Positions 1 to 9,486 of a DNA stretch of 64,000 bases are shown here, in pieces; position 1 is the first letter of the stretch; every line of letters begins with the position of its first letter. This stretch comes from Akkermansia muciniphila (GTDB taxonomy: Bacteria; Verrucomicrobiota; Verrucomicrobiia; Verrucomicrobiales; DEV007): positions 1 through 64,000 of the forward strand of contig CAMCXS010000009.1 in assembly GCA_945883495.1 (NCBI GenBank). The letters are read 5' to 3'. The position numbers were made by a program, and so were the translations under genes. Under the pieces are notes generated by a model. It was not told where the DNA came from. It ran no database searches and worked only from the letters and a program-made list of their open reading frames with translations.

Positions 1-239
1 CCCACCCCCGTGAGCATCGAGGTGTGCGCGGGCAGCGTTAGCGAAGGAAAAATGGTGCTCGCCGCCCAGGTCACCGCTCCTTCCGCCGCGAGCCGTTTCA
101 AAGTCGGCATCTCGCTCTCAGCCACCACGGACGGTTTCGCCCCGTCGATGCTGATGACGAAGACATGTCCAGGAGCGGGCGCGGCCCAGCTGGACAGCGG
201 CCAGAGCAGAAAGAGGCACAGTCGGGCGATCCGATTCAT
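1..239 (-). CDS. Secreted type I phosphodiesterase / nucleotide pyrophosphatase family protein (3' end outside window)
   Basis: This gene runs off the left edge, so only its first 79 or so codons are visible. The reading starts at an ATG whose A is base 239. It begins with a short basic segment and a hydrophobic stretch ending SSWAAPAP, a good Sec signal peptide. The mature part opens with HVFVISIDGAKPS, then MPTLKRLAAEGAVTW and FPSLTLPAHTSMLTG. This matches the start of the alkaline-phosphatase-like phosphodiesterase fold (PF01663), where the Asp of the VISIDG strand and the Thr of the TLPAHTSML segment bind catalytic metals. The family hydrolyses phosphodiesters outside the cytoplasm; the substrate cannot be told. 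No stop codon is in view. Confidence 0.8.
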   Translation of the reverse strand, partial: MNRIARLCLFLLWPLSSWAAPAPGHVFVISIDGAKPSVVAESEMPTLKRLAAEGAVTWAASTIFPSLTLPAHTSMLTGV

Positions 240-325
240 GATTTGAGACCGGGAACACGTCGCTTCTCCCGGCGATATCGCAATGCAATTCGCGCGCGGC
301 GGAATCCCCCCGCCGCGAAACAGCG

Positions 326-1312
326 CTACCGCAGCATCATCCAAAGCGTGCTCGATCCATGACCCGGCGGAAAGTCCACCGGCAATCCAAGCTGAAGATA
401 GGTGGCGGCCCGCCGTTTTCCTTTCGCGCAGGCCCTCGCCCTTCGTTCCAACGCTCCTGGATCGAGCGCTTTGCAATTCGTGGACAGCAGAATCGCGCAG
501 CTCGGCATCGCAACTTCCAGTGCGGCGTTGAGCAAGTCCTCGAAGTGATCTTCCACCTGCCAACGACGTCCGTTTGCCCCCCGGGAAAAGGTAGGGGGAT
601 CCAGGATGATGGCATCGAACCGCTCGTTGACCGCGTCGAGTCGCGGCAACAGCTCCAGAGCGTCTTCCGCCAGAAACCGATGTCCGCTTTCGTCCAAGGC
701 GTTGCGTCTCAGATTGCGACGGCCGCGATCCAGGGATTTGCGGGACAAATCCACGCTCAAGGTTTCTGCGCCCGCCAACGCGGCCACGACGCTGAAACTG
801 CATGTATAGGCAAATGTGTTCAACACGCGGCGAGGTTGCAAAGCCCGCAGCTTGGCCCGGTTCAACCGTTGATCCAAGAACAGACCATGGCTGTAGCCGG
901 CTGCCATATCGATTTCGTAGCACACTCCGGCTTCGGTCACCACCCAGGTCAGCGGCAAGGAAGCGTCACCGCTGTGGAGGACGGCCGGAATCCGCTCAGC
1001 GTTCTTCAGCGGCAAGAACCGGGTAAAAATCCGCCCCGGCATCCAGCCAATCTTCTCGCCCTGCCGGGTCAAACCGGAGAGGAGCTCCTCCAAGGCAGCC
1101 TCGCTTTTGTAGGAAATCAGCACGTCGCCGCCAAGCCGTTCCACCCAACCTTCGGAGCCCGAGGCCAGCCGGAACGCGTTCGTCCCAGCCTCCTCGAGGG
1201 CTTGGCATGACTCTGCCGCCATCCAAAGGGGGGCTTGAAACCACGGAGTTCGACGTAGCGGTTGCGGAGTCACAGTCCGCAGCAGCTTTCCGCAAAATCC
1301 CGCCAGCGGCAA
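326..1312 (-). CDS. RlmI/RlmK-like class I SAM-dependent methyltransferase
   Basis: The 328-residue protein has the C-terminal layout of 23S rRNA m5C methyltransferases of the RlmI/RlmK type (PF10672). The SAM-binding region begins at VLNTFAYTCSFSVVAA (about residue 165), where most homologues have LNLFAYTG. An acidic residue follows the next strand (ETLSVDLSRKSLD), and the catalytic strand reads DAIILDPPTFSR (about residue 235). The N-terminal 150 residues are shorter than in RlmI and contain no clear PUA domain, so the target may differ. The FAYTCS motif replaces the usual Gly by Cys. It is convergent with nothing and separated from the phosphodiesterase by 86 bases. rRNA as substrate is inferred from the family only. 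Confidence 0.75.
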   Translation of the reverse strand: MPLAGFCGKLLRTVTPQPLRRTPWFQAPLWMAAESCQALEEAGTNAFRLASGSEGWVERLGGDVLISYKSEAALEELLSGLTRQGEKIGWMPGRIFTRFLPLKNAERIPAVLHSGDASLPLTWVVTEAGVCYEIDMAAGYSHGLFLDQRLNRAKLRALQPRRVLNTFAYTCSFSVVAALAGAETLSVDLSRKSLDRGRRNLRRNALDESGHRFLAEDALELLPRLDAVNERFDAIILDPPTFSRGANGRRWQVEDHFEDLLNAALEVAMPSCAILLSTNCKALDPGALERRARACAKGKRRAATYLQLGLPVDFPPGHGSSTLWMMLR

Positions 1313-1381
1313 CGGGGATCATCCGAATCGACTTTCCCGTTCGACAACCAGTCTTCCACTCATCCAAAGTGGCACTAGTTT

Positions 1382-2227
1382 ATGCACTCGTCGCCCTTCG
1401 TCCTTTTGGTGGTTCTGGCCGCTCTCGCGCTCCCCCAGGTTCAAGCCGAGCCCGCTCCGCTCCCGCTCTGGCCCGAAGGGGCTCCCGGGTCCGAAGCCCG
1501 ACAGGATGAGCCAGAACAAATCGAAGGCACGAACATCACCAACGTTCACGATCCGTCGATCACCCCCTACCTGCCGGAACCGGGGAAAGCCACAGGCACC
1601 TCGGTGATCGTCTGCCCAGGAGGCGGCCACGCCAAACTCTGCGTCGGTCACGAAGGATACGCCCTCTGCGAATGGTTCCGTGAGCAGGGGATCGCCGCGT
1701 TCCTGTTAAAGTATCGTCTCAGCCGGGAAGAAGGCTCGAACTACAGTCTGGAAGGCCACGCCATGGACGACACCCATCGTGCCCTGCGCCTCGTGCGTTC
1801 CCGGGCGGCCGAGTGGGGCCTCAAGCCGGACCGGATCGGCATCCTCGGCTTCTCCGCCGGAGGAGAACTCGCCGCCTACGCAGCCATGGACCCTTGCCCG
1901 GGCGATCCCGAGGCCAAGGACCCAATCGATCGACTTCCCAGCCGGCCAGACTTTCACGCGCTGATCTATCCTGGGAAATCCGGAACCTTCGTCGCCAAAC
2001 CCGGGATGTCCCCAGTCTTCATCGCCTGCGGCTACAGTGACCGGGCCGACATCGCCGAAGGCATGGCCACGGTCTACTTAAACTACAAAAAGGTCGGCGT
2101 GAAGGCCGAGCTGCATATCTATGCGAATGCTGGGCACGGCTTTGGCTACCGTCCAGGAGCTACGACCCCAGCCGCTAAGTGGGTGGAACGGTTCCGCGAA
2201 TGGCTGGCGGATAGTGGTTTGCTTTAA
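1382..2227 (+). CDS. Secreted alpha/beta-hydrolase, acetyl-xylan esterase / BD-FAE type
   Basis: The 281-residue protein starts with a Sec signal peptide (hydrophobic core after MHSSPFV, cleavage near VQA-EPAP). The body has SVIVCPGGGHAKL (oxyanion-hole HGGG-like segment, about residue 77), the nucleophile elbow GILGFSAGGELAA (Ser near residue 158), and a C-terminal NAGHGFGYR segment that supplies the catalytic His. This is the family of endo-xylanase-associated esterases common in Planctomycetes and Verrucomicrobia, which remove acyl groups from plant polysaccharides. A role in polysaccharide degradation is an inference. The gene stands alone, with 193 bases before the PSCyt1 gene. Confidence 0.82.
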   Translation: MHSSPFVLLVVLAALALPQVQAEPAPLPLWPEGAPGSEARQDEPEQIEGTNITNVHDPSITPYLPEPGKATGTSVIVCPGGGHAKLCVGHEGYALCEWFREQGIAAFLLKYRLSREEGSNYSLEGHAMDDTHRALRLVRSRAAEWGLKPDRIGILGFSAGGELAAYAAMDPCPGDPEAKDPIDRLPSRPDFHALIYPGKSGTFVAKPGMSPVFIACGYSDRADIAEGMATVYLNYKKVGVKAELHIYANAGHGFGYRPGATTPAAKWVERFREWLADSGLL

Positions 2228-2420
2228 TCCGCTCCGGTTCTCCGCGCACCGCATCAGTGGCCCTTGGGGACTTCGCCAAAAGGCCGCGCTCGCGGAAGCA
2301 ATACAGCACGTTTGTCGATTCAGCGGCCGATCCGGGCCGGTGCTGGATTCATTTCCTGCAACCCTCGCCAAAAGAATCGGGCCTCGGGAGCGGTGTATGC
2401 ACCAAGGCTCCAAAATCCCG

Positions 2421-5015
2421 ATGAAGTCCGTCGCCCTGCTCTTCCTGCCACTCGCCGTCTCCGCCGCGGAGCCCGTCCTCACGTTTGAGAAAGACGTCCG
2501 CCCCATCGTGAAGGCGCATTGTACCCACTGCCACGGGGAAGAAGAGAAGCCTGAAGGAGGCGTCGATCTTCGGCTGCGCCGTTTCATGGACGAGATCGTC
2601 GTCCCTGGCCAGCCAGCCCAAAGCAAGCTCGTAGAGGTCGTCCGTAGCGGCGAAATGCCGGAGAAAGGCAAACCGCTCACCAAGGCGCAGCTTGCGGTCA
2701 TTGAGCGATGGATCGAACAAGGCGCCAAAACCGCGAAACCCGAACCAGTCACCCTCGCGCCTGGGCCCGTGATTCTCGATGAGGACCGGGAATATTGGGC
2801 CTTCCAACCCGTCCAGCGGCCCACCGTGCCAGCAGGCGGAGGCAAAAATCCCATCGACGCTTTCGTCTCCACCAAACTCGCGGAAGCGGGGCTCCAGATG
2901 GCCCCAGAGGCAGATCCCCGCACCCTCATCCGCCGGGTGACCCTGGACCTCACCGGCCTGCTCCCGACGCCCGAGGAAGTCGAGGCCTTCTTGACGGATC
3001 AGTCGAATCTGTCAGATCGGACGGATCCGTCCCCAGCCTATACCCGCCTCGTAGACCGGCTCCTCGCCTCCCCAGCCTACGGCGAGCGATGGGCCCGTCA
3101 CTGGCTCGACGTCGCCGGTTACGCGGACTCCAACGGATACACCGAGGCTGACAGCGTTCGCCCCCACGCCTGGCGCTACCGCGATTACGTGATTCGCTCT
3201 CTCAACGAAGACAAGCCTTGGGATCAGTTCCTCCAAGAACAACTCGCCGGAGATGAACTTGCCGCCGCCACCCACGCCGATTACCAACAAGCCGTGCTCG
3301 ATCCGAAGCGCACCGACCAGCTCCTGGCCACCGCCTTTCTCCGCATGGCGCCCGATGGCACCGGTGACACTGTCGATGACCCGAAGCTCGCGAAAAACAA
3401 CGTCATCGCCGAGCAGATGAAAATCCTCGGCTCATCGGTCCTTGGCCTGACGCTTTCCTGTGCCCAGTGCCACGACCATCGCTACGATCCGATCACACAG
3501 ACCGATTACTACCGCCTCCGGGCCATCTTCGATCCCGCCTACAATTGGGAGAACTGGCGCCCGCCGAACACCCGCCTCTACTCCCTCTATACCCCCGAGG
3601 AACGCGCCAAGGCCGCCGAGATCGAGGCTAAGGCCAAGGAGATCGAAGCCGAGGCCCGCGTCCTGTCGAAGAAGTTCCTCGACGAAATCTTCGAGGTGGA
3701 GATCAAGAAAGTCCCCGAAGCCGAACAAGCCGCCTTCCGCGTGGCCCGGGATACCCCGGTGGCGAAACAGACTCCGGAGCAGAAGGCGCTCATCAAGAAG
3801 TATCCTTCCGCGCTCGCCACCTATTCGCTGGAGCTGTACGACAAGAAGAAGCAGGACATCGTCAATGCCAAGATGGCCGAGGCCACCAAGCTGCGCGCCA
3901 CGAAACCTCCCGAAGGCTTCGTCATGGCTCTCACCGAGGTCAAAGGTCAGGTCCCGGCCTCCAAATTGTTCCACCGCGGGGATCACGACCAACCCAAACA
4001 AACCGTAGCTCCTGGCGAACTCGGCATTCTCGCCAACCCCATGATCGAGCCCTTTCAAGCTGTGCCCGTGAGCAGCGGATCCTCCGGCCGCCGTCTCGCC
4101 TACGCTCGTTGGCTCACCAGCGGCCAGCACCCGCTCACCGCACGCGTCCTCGTAAACCGCTTCTGGATGCATCACATGGGCCGCGGCTTGGTCAATACGC
4201 CGGGCGATTTCGGCCGCCAGGGCGAGCTTCCCTCCCATCCCGAATTGCTCGATTACCTCGCGGATGAGTTCGTCAAGGGCGGCTGGAAACTAAAGTCCCT
4301 GCACCGCCTCATCGTCCTCAGCGCGGCCTATCGCCAGTCGTCCGTGAACGAGGCCTCTCTGCAAGCCGATCCCGAAAACCGCCTCTACGGCCGCTTTCAA
4401 CTCCGCCGCATGGATGCCGAATCCCTGCGCGATTCCATGCTCGCCATGACCGGTACCCTGGTCCGCACCAGCTACGGCCCGCCCAGCGGCATCGGCCGCG
4501 ATCCCGAGGGACGGATCATCACTGGCATCGACAAGGGCACCATCACCTTGAACAAGGTCGATCCAGCCGGCGAAGCCGATTTCCGCCGCTCCATTTACAT
4601 CCAGATGCGCCGCACCAAGCCGCTCACCGTGCTCGATACCTTCGACGCCCCGGTGATGCAGCCGAACTGCGAGATGCGCTCCCAAACCACCGTGGCGCCG
4701 CAATCGCTTCTCCTCATGAACGACACCTTCGTGCTCGATTGCGCCCGCCGCTTGGCCGATCACGTCGAAAAGCAGGCGCCGGGCGATCGGACGAAGCAGG
4801 TCGAGCGACTCTGGAACATCGTTTACGGCACCCCCGCCACCGAGGGCGAGGTCGCCCAATCTCTCGCCTATCTCGAAGCGCAGACCGTGGCCCTGACCCA
4901 GTATCACCACGACATCCAGCATCCGAAAGGCGTCGTGCCGAATCCACCGCAAGAGGCCATGGCCAGCCTCTGCCAGGTGCTTTGCAGCTCCAACCGTTTC
5001 CTCTACATCCAATGA
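2421..5015 (+). CDS. PSCyt1 / DUF1549 / DUF1553 secreted cytochrome-like protein
   Basis: I chose the ATG at 2421, because the reading from there opens with a signal peptide (MKSVALLFLPLAVSA) followed at once by the mature start LTFEKDVRPIVKAHC; upstream in-frame starts would overlap the esterase. The 864-residue protein has a CTHCHG haem-binding motif near residue 35 (Planctomycete cytochrome C, PF07635). A DUF1549 domain (PF07583) follows, with a second CxxCH in LSCAQCHDHRYDPI, then a DUF1553 domain (PF07587) with the typical WLTSGQHPLTARVLVNRFW segment. About 130 residues in the middle are rich in Lys and Glu and probably helical. The ATGA overlap with the next gene shows a two-gene unit. 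The biochemical role is unknown; the family is a hallmark of the phylum group. Confidence 0.9.
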   Translation: MKSVALLFLPLAVSAAEPVLTFEKDVRPIVKAHCTHCHGEEEKPEGGVDLRLRRFMDEIVVPGQPAQSKLVEVVRSGEMPEKGKPLTKAQLAVIERWIEQGAKTAKPEPVTLAPGPVILDEDREYWAFQPVQRPTVPAGGGKNPIDAFVSTKLAEAGLQMAPEADPRTLIRRVTLDLTGLLPTPEEVEAFLTDQSNLSDRTDPSPAYTRLVDRLLASPAYGERWARHWLDVAGYADSNGYTEADSVRPHAWRYRDYVIRSLNEDKPWDQFLQEQLAGDELAAATHADYQQAVLDPKRTDQLLATAFLRMAPDGTGDTVDDPKLAKNNVIAEQMKILGSSVLGLTLSCAQCHDHRYDPITQTDYYRLRAIFDPAYNWENWRPPNTRLYSLYTPEERAKAAEIEAKAKEIEAEARVLSKKFLDEIFEVEIKKVPEAEQAAFRVARDTPVAKQTPEQKALIKKYPSALATYSLELYDKKKQDIVNAKMAEATKLRATKPPEGFVMALTEVKGQVPASKLFHRGDHDQPKQTVAPGELGILANPMIEPFQAVPVSSGSSGRRLAYARWLTSGQHPLTARVLVNRFWMHHMGRGLVNTPGDFGRQGELPSHPELLDYLADEFVKGGWKLKSLHRLIVLSAAYRQSSVNEASLQADPENRLYGRFQLRRMDAESLRDSMLAMTGTLVRTSYGPPSGIGRDPEGRIITGIDKGTITLNKVDPAGEADFRRSIYIQMRRTKPLTVLDTFDAPVMQPNCEMRSQTTVAPQSLLLMNDTFVLDCARRLADHVEKQAPGDRTKQVERLWNIVYGTPATEGEVAQSLAYLEAQTVALTQYHHDIQHPKGVVPNPPQEAMASLCQVLCSSNRFLYIQ

Positions 5016-6463
5016 TCCCGTCCCGCTTCTGTTCCCGCCGCCACTTTCTCCAGGCCAACGGTTTCGGCATTGGAACGCTGGCTCTCGCGTCGCTCCTGCA
5101 ACGGGACCGGCTCCTCGCCGCCCCGCTCAAGCCGGAAAGCTTCACCGGCGAGATCCGCTATGATCTGACGCCCAAGAAAACTCACTTCGAGCCCCGGGCC
5201 AAGGCCATGATCTCCCTCTTCATGATGGGCGGGCCGTCCCAAATGGATCTTTTCGATCCCAAGCCGATGCTTTCCAAGTATCACGGCAAACCGTTCCCCG
5301 GCGAGATCAAATATGACAACTTGGCTCAGGCGTCCTCCAAGTGTTTCGGCTCCCCGTGGCAGTTCCACAAACGAGGGCAATGCGGCATGGAGCTCAGCGA
5401 ACTCTTGCCCAATCTGGGCCAAGTCGCCGACGAGATTACCCTAATCCGCTCGATGGCGTCCGGCGTCAGCAATCACGCCCAGGGACTCTACGCCATCAAC
5501 GCCGGCCGCGTCACCGCCGGCCGCCCCGCCCTCGGCTCCTGGCTCACCTACGGCCTCGGCAGCGAAACCGACGAATTGCCCGCTTACATGGTCCTCTCCC
5601 ATCCCGGCGGCCTGCCCACCTTCAGCGGTGAGCACTTCACGAACGGCTGGCTCCCCGCCCTCTTCCAAGGCACCCTCGTCCGCCCCACCGAACCGCGCAT
5701 CCTCAACCTCGATCCCCCGGCCTCCCTCGCCGGCGCCCCCCAAGCTCGCCAACTCGCCCTCCTAAAAGCCTTCAACGAGGAGCACGCCCTGGCCCATCCT
5801 GGCGAGCACGATCTCCAGGCTCGCATCGCCAGCTACGAACTCGCCGCCAAAATGCAGACCGCCGCTAAGGAGGCGCTCGATATCTCCAACGAGCCCGAGC
5901 ACATCAAAAAGCTCTACGGTGTCGATCACCCCGTCACCAAAGACTACGCCACCCGCTGCATCATCGCCCGTCGCCTCATCGAACGCGGCGTGCGCTACGT
6001 CCAAGTCCTCAACGCCGGGCAAAGCTGGGACCAACACGGCTCCCTCGTCTCCGCCCTCCCCAAACTCTGCGCCGCCACCGATCAACCCAGCGCTGCTCTC
6101 GTGCTCGACCTGAAACAACGAGGTCTGCTCGACTCCACCGTCGTCCATTGGGGCGGCGAAATGGGACGCCTCCCCGTCCTCCAGAACGACGCAGGCTACG
6201 AAAAGTGGGGCCGCGACCACAACACCTACGGCTTCAGCATGTGGCTCGCCGGCGGCGGTTTCAAGAAAGGCTACGTCCACGGCGAAACCGACGAGTTCGG
6301 CCACAAAGCCGTCGTCGATGAAGTGAAGCACTACGATTACCACGCCACGCTCCTCCACGTCTTCGGCCTGGACCACACCAAGCTCACCTTCAAGCGCAAT
6401 GGTCTCGCCGCCAGCCTCACCGACAGCCAGGGCGCCAAGGTAGTCGACCGGCTGCTGGTGTAG
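5012..6463 (+). CDS. DUF1501 family Tat-exported sulfatase-like protein
   Basis: The start overlaps the stop of the previous gene as ATGA (5012-5015), which fixes the start and implies translational coupling. The 483-residue protein begins with a twin-arginine signal: CSRRHFLQANGFGIGTLAL. The mature part has FMMGGPSQMDLFDPKPML (about residue 70), TLIRSMASGVSNHAQG, and a C-terminal VVHWGGEMGRLP and GRDHNTYGFSMWLAGG, as in DUF1501 proteins (PF07394), which have an alkaline-phosphatase-like fold. It is the standard partner of the PSCyt1/DUF1549/DUF1553 protein in Planctomycetes and Verrucomicrobia. The pair probably works together outside the cytoplasmic membrane, but the reaction is not established. 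Confidence 0.9.
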   Translation: MIPSRFCSRRHFLQANGFGIGTLALASLLQRDRLLAAPLKPESFTGEIRYDLTPKKTHFEPRAKAMISLFMMGGPSQMDLFDPKPMLSKYHGKPFPGEIKYDNLAQASSKCFGSPWQFHKRGQCGMELSELLPNLGQVADEITLIRSMASGVSNHAQGLYAINAGRVTAGRPALGSWLTYGLGSETDELPAYMVLSHPGGLPTFSGEHFTNGWLPALFQGTLVRPTEPRILNLDPPASLAGAPQARQLALLKAFNEEHALAHPGEHDLQARIASYELAAKMQTAAKEALDISNEPEHIKKLYGVDHPVTKDYATRCIIARRLIERGVRYVQVLNAGQSWDQHGSLVSALPKLCAATDQPSAALVLDLKQRGLLDSTVVHWGGEMGRLPVLQNDAGYEKWGRDHNTYGFSMWLAGGGFKKGYVHGETDEFGHKAVVDEVKHYDYHATLLHVFGLDHTKLTFKRNGLAASLTDSQGAKVVDRLLV

Positions 6464-6560
6464 GAAAACCCGGCGGCCGACCCAGCTTAAGCGGGAGGCG
6501 CATCCAGGTTCCTTTGGCCACCGCTGGCGTCGCTTGCCGGGCAGTTGTGCCTCTTTCTCC

Positions 6561-7247
6561 TCAATCCAAAACCTTCACTTTTACATTCCGGAACGAAACT
6601 ACGTTTCCGTGATCCTGAAGGCAGATGTGGCCCTTGGCTAGTTTCCCGAATTGGGGGAATTTGGAAAACTTGCTTGCGGCGACTTTGGCATCCCAATCCG
6701 CGGAGCCCTTGACGTACTCCACATACTTGGTGCCGTTCATGAGGTGGATGCATTTTTCCGGAGTGATAATGATGTGAAGAGTGTTCCATTCACCGGCCGG
6801 CTTGGTCGTATCGACCGTCGGCGCATAAAGCTGGTATAGCCACCCCGCCTTTTGCGGATCGTGACCATCCACGTTGTCTTGAATCTGGACTTCCGGGCCC
6901 GTCATCCAAGGAGTTTTCTCACCCTCGCCGACGTGAAACATAAGTCCGCTATTCCCGCCTTTGGAAATCAGATAATCCAGCTTGAGCTCGAATGCTGCAT
7001 ACTGGTTTTTCGTGATGATGTCGCCTCCGCCCTTCTCGGTGAGTGTGAAGCTGCCGTCGGTGACCTTCCACTTTTCGTTCACCTCCCCTTCCTGCCGGTA
7101 GTTGCGCCACTGGGTAAGATCTTTGCCGTCAAACAGTAGAGTCCAGCCTTCGGCTTTCTCCGCGTCGGTCAGGATGTTCCCTGGGTCGGCCAGAGCGGCG
7201 CCATGCATGGTTAAGATAAGGCCCCAAAACAGTATCGTTCGTTCCAT
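6561..7247 (-). CDS. Secreted DUF1080 (3-keto-disaccharide hydrolase-like) protein
   Basis: The 228-residue protein has a signal peptide (hydrophobic LFWGLILTMHGAALA) and then the family opening GWTLLFDGKDLTQWRNY. Further conserved pieces are the DGSFTLTEKGGGDIITKNQY stretch, the KGGNSGLMFHV strand, GPEVQIQDN and GEWNTLHIII. These are typical of DUF1080 (PF06439), a concanavalin-like fold that includes enzymes splitting 3-keto sugars and many proteins of unknown activity. It faces the DUF1501 gene tail to tail with 97 bases between them. A role in extracellular carbohydrate turnover is inferred from the family. Confidence 0.88.
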   Translation of the reverse strand: MERTILFWGLILTMHGAALADPGNILTDAEKAEGWTLLFDGKDLTQWRNYRQEGEVNEKWKVTDGSFTLTEKGGGDIITKNQYAAFELKLDYLISKGGNSGLMFHVGEGEKTPWMTGPEVQIQDNVDGHDPQKAGWLYQLYAPTVDTTKPAGEWNTLHIIITPEKCIHLMNGTKYVEYVKGSADWDAKVAASKFSKFPQFGKLAKGHICLQDHGNVVSFRNVKVKVLD

Positions 7248-7362
7248 GAGTCGTGGCTAAGTCATGATCGTTCGAATGACAAGCATCAATCCTGAAACCA
7301 CGGCAGGAGGGCCTCGAGGAAGGCTGTTCCCAATCTGAGGCAGAGTGGAGAGGCGCCACCGG

Positions 7363-9075
7363 TTACTTCCCGGGCAAGGTCCAGACGAAGTCCAACGGCT
7401 CCTCGGGAGCGAGCATGGCTTCGGCGACCCGCAGGTTGAGGAGGCGGCCGGGGCCGTCGTCCGGGAAGTGCTGGAAGAGTTCGCCCATGGCGAGGTCGGA
7501 CTCGGCGAGGTTTCCGGCTTCGAACGCGTGAATCGCTTTCTCGTAGAGTGTGCGCAGCACGTCCCACTGCGGGCCGCATTGAGAGGTGAGCTGGTAGAGC
7601 TCGATCGGCGCGGCGATGTTCTGCACTTTCACGTGGCAGATTTTGCGCAGGGAAGTGGGATCCCAGGCGGGCGAGAGGCGGCGTCGGGTTTCTCCCGTGA
7701 TGAGGAGGCGGGTGCGCAAGTACTTGGTGGCTCCCTGGACGCGGCTGCCGAGGTTTACGGTGTTCCCAAGCGGCCCGTATTTGAATTTCCGGTCCGTGCC
7801 GATGTTGCCCACCAGGGCGCGGCCGGAATTGACGCCAATCCCGAAATCCGTCTGAAACCCGACGGTGGACTGCCATTCCTCGTTCAGATCGTCCACCAGG
7901 GCGAGCATACCCAACGCGGCGTTGCAGGCTCGGTCGGCGTGATCAAGGCACTCACGCGGGGCGCCCCACATGGCGAAGAGCTCATCCCCGGCGTAATCCA
8001 CCAACACGCCGTCGTGCTCAATCACCAGGTTGGAGAGACGGTTCATGATGGCGCGGAGCCAACGGACGGTAACTTCCGGGCCTGCCTTTTCGCTGACGGT
8101 GCTGAAGCCGCGAATGTCACAGAAGAGCACGCTGACATCAACGGCGCGTCCATCCATGTTGCGCAGGTCTGGGTGCCGGGCGAACTCGCGGGCGAGGTCG
8201 GCGGGGAAGAACTGTTCAAATTCCTTCTGCCGCAGGCGCTTGCGTTCCAGGGAAGACTTCACCCGCGCTGCCAGGAGATCGACGTGAAACGGTTTGGGAA
8301 TGAAATCGTCCGCGCCCAGGGCGATGCAGCGCACGGCGGCATCGACGAGCCGCTGTCCGGTGACCACGAGGACGGGCGTGTGTTGCAGGTGCCCATTGCG
8401 GGCGAGTTGTTCGAGAACTTCAAAGCCGGAAAACTTCGGCATTTCGAGATCGAGGAGGAGCAAATCGTGGTCTCCAGTGGCGATGGCGTGGAGCGCGGCT
8501 TCGCCGTCTTCGACGCCGGTAACTTGGTAGCCCATCTGCGTGAGAACATCCGTCAGGCTCTCGCGGTTCAGGGGATCATCATCGGCTACCACGATGGAGG
8601 CGGATGTTGTATCTGGCGCCAGGTGCAAAGGGGTAGGGGAAGTCTCGCCCCGGCCGAGGACGCCGAGGAAGCCCTGCCCGGTGCCGGAGCCGTAGGCATC
8701 GACAAGTTCCAAGCAGGCGTCCAGGGTATCCCGCATCCGATTGGTGGAGGAGGACCACGGCTCTTCCGGAAGATAGCGGAGCAGCATTTGCGCGGGCCCG
8801 CTCAGGTGATTGAGATGATTCCGGGCATCGTGACGCACCGCGCGGATCGTGGCCTCGTCGAACTCCCCGGCAGCGCACCAGCCCTCGTGGGCGAGTTCGG
8901 CGGCGGCAAAACGGATATTCTCGGCAACGGCCTCCTTCATCCGGGCGATGTAGCGGACGACGCGTTCGTCAGGCGTTGCGGGGCAGGCGTTGAGTCCGCA
9001 TTCCAGGGCCTGCAACTGCGCTTGGAGGCTGCCGAGATGGTCGAGCAAAAGATCCTTTGGGGTTGGAGCGCTCAC
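7363..9075 (-). CDS. Receiver-linked class III adenylate/guanylate cyclase with an N-terminal kinase-like helix region
   Basis: This 570-residue protein has three parts. Residues 1-150 are helical and contain AVRHDARNHLNHLSGPAQML, which resembles a histidine-kinase dimerisation box but has no ATPase domain after it. Residues about 158-275 form a receiver domain: SIVVADDDPLN, phospho-acceptor Asp in LLLLDLEMP, and the Lys in FIPKPF. Residues about 310-500 form a class III nucleotide cyclase: VLFCDIRGFS with the first metal Asp, DYAGDELFAMWG with the second, and GNTVNLGSRVQ. The usual Lys before the second motif is Tyr here, so substrate choice is open. It is the last gene of a three-gene operon, five bases after the receiver gene. 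Confidence 0.88.
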   Translation of the reverse strand: MSAPTPKDLLLDHLGSLQAQLQALECGLNACPATPDERVVRYIARMKEAVAENIRFAAAELAHEGWCAAGEFDEATIRAVRHDARNHLNHLSGPAQMLLRYLPEEPWSSSTNRMRDTLDACLELVDAYGSGTGQGFLGVLGRGETSPTPLHLAPDTTSASIVVADDDPLNRESLTDVLTQMGYQVTGVEDGEAALHAIATGDHDLLLLDLEMPKFSGFEVLEQLARNGHLQHTPVLVVTGQRLVDAAVRCIALGADDFIPKPFHVDLLAARVKSSLERKRLRQKEFEQFFPADLAREFARHPDLRNMDGRAVDVSVLFCDIRGFSTVSEKAGPEVTVRWLRAIMNRLSNLVIEHDGVLVDYAGDELFAMWGAPRECLDHADRACNAALGMLALVDDLNEEWQSTVGFQTDFGIGVNSGRALVGNIGTDRKFKYGPLGNTVNLGSRVQGATKYLRTRLLITGETRRRLSPAWDPTSLRKICHVKVQNIAAPIELYQLTSQCGPQWDVLRTLYEKAIHAFEAGNLAESDLAMGELFQHFPDDGPGRLLNLRVAEAMLAPEEPLDFVWTLPGK

Positions 9076-9080
9076 GGCGT

Positions 9081-9479
9081 TTAGGAGGGCTTGTGAAGGT
9101 GGCCTTCGATGGTGTCGAGCAGGGCGGCGAAGTCGTAGGGCTTGGCCTGCAACCCATCACATCCAGCTGCGAGGATCCGCTCTTTCTGATGCAGCATGTT
9201 GTGGGCGGTGAGGGCAATCACCGGGATGTGGCGGGTGGCGTTGTTCCCCTTAATCGCGCTGGTTGCTTCCAGGCCGGCTTCGCGGTTGAGGACATCGGAC
9301 GCCTGGGAATCCGGCATCTGCACGTCCATGAGGATGAGGTCCGGTTGTTCGGATTGCGCGAGGTTGATCGCGTCCTCGCGGGTGGTGGCGATCACCAGGG
9401 CGTAACCCTCGTCGGCCAGCAAATCGCTGAGGATCTCGATGTTGTTCCGGTCGTCTTCGGCGATGAGGATTTTGGGCAT
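9081..9479 (-). CDS. Stand-alone response regulator receiver with a short insertion
   Basis: The 132-residue protein is a CheY-like receiver. It has the acidic pair in KILIAEDDRNN, the phospho-acceptor Asp in LILMDVQMP, the Thr in VIALTAHNM and the Lys in LQAKPYD. Between QMP and GLEAT, where receivers normally have no extra residues, there is an insertion of about 13 residues (DSQASDVLNREA). That sits next to the phosphorylation site, in the loop that carries partner specificity. The gene lies seven bases after the sensor kinase and five before the cyclase. A phosphorelay from the kinase to this receiver and to the cyclase receiver is therefore likely. Confidence 0.88.
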   Translation of the reverse strand: MPKILIAEDDRNNIEILSDLLADEGYALVIATTREDAINLAQSEQPDLILMDVQMPDSQASDVLNREAGLEATSAIKGNNATRHIPVIALTAHNMLHQKERILAAGCDGLQAKPYDFAALLDTIEGHLHKPS

Positions 9480-9486
9480 GAGCTGA

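Noticed and set aside
359-1210. 283-residue plus-strand frame
   Set aside because: Antisense of the methyltransferase, which has clear motifs on the minus strand.
2121-2420. 100-residue N-terminal extension of the PSCyt1 protein
   Set aside because: It overlaps the esterase gene and hides the signal peptide that begins at 2,421.
7345-9084. 579-residue plus-strand frame
   Set aside because: Antisense of the cyclase gene; high GC keeps it open, and no domain is recognisable.
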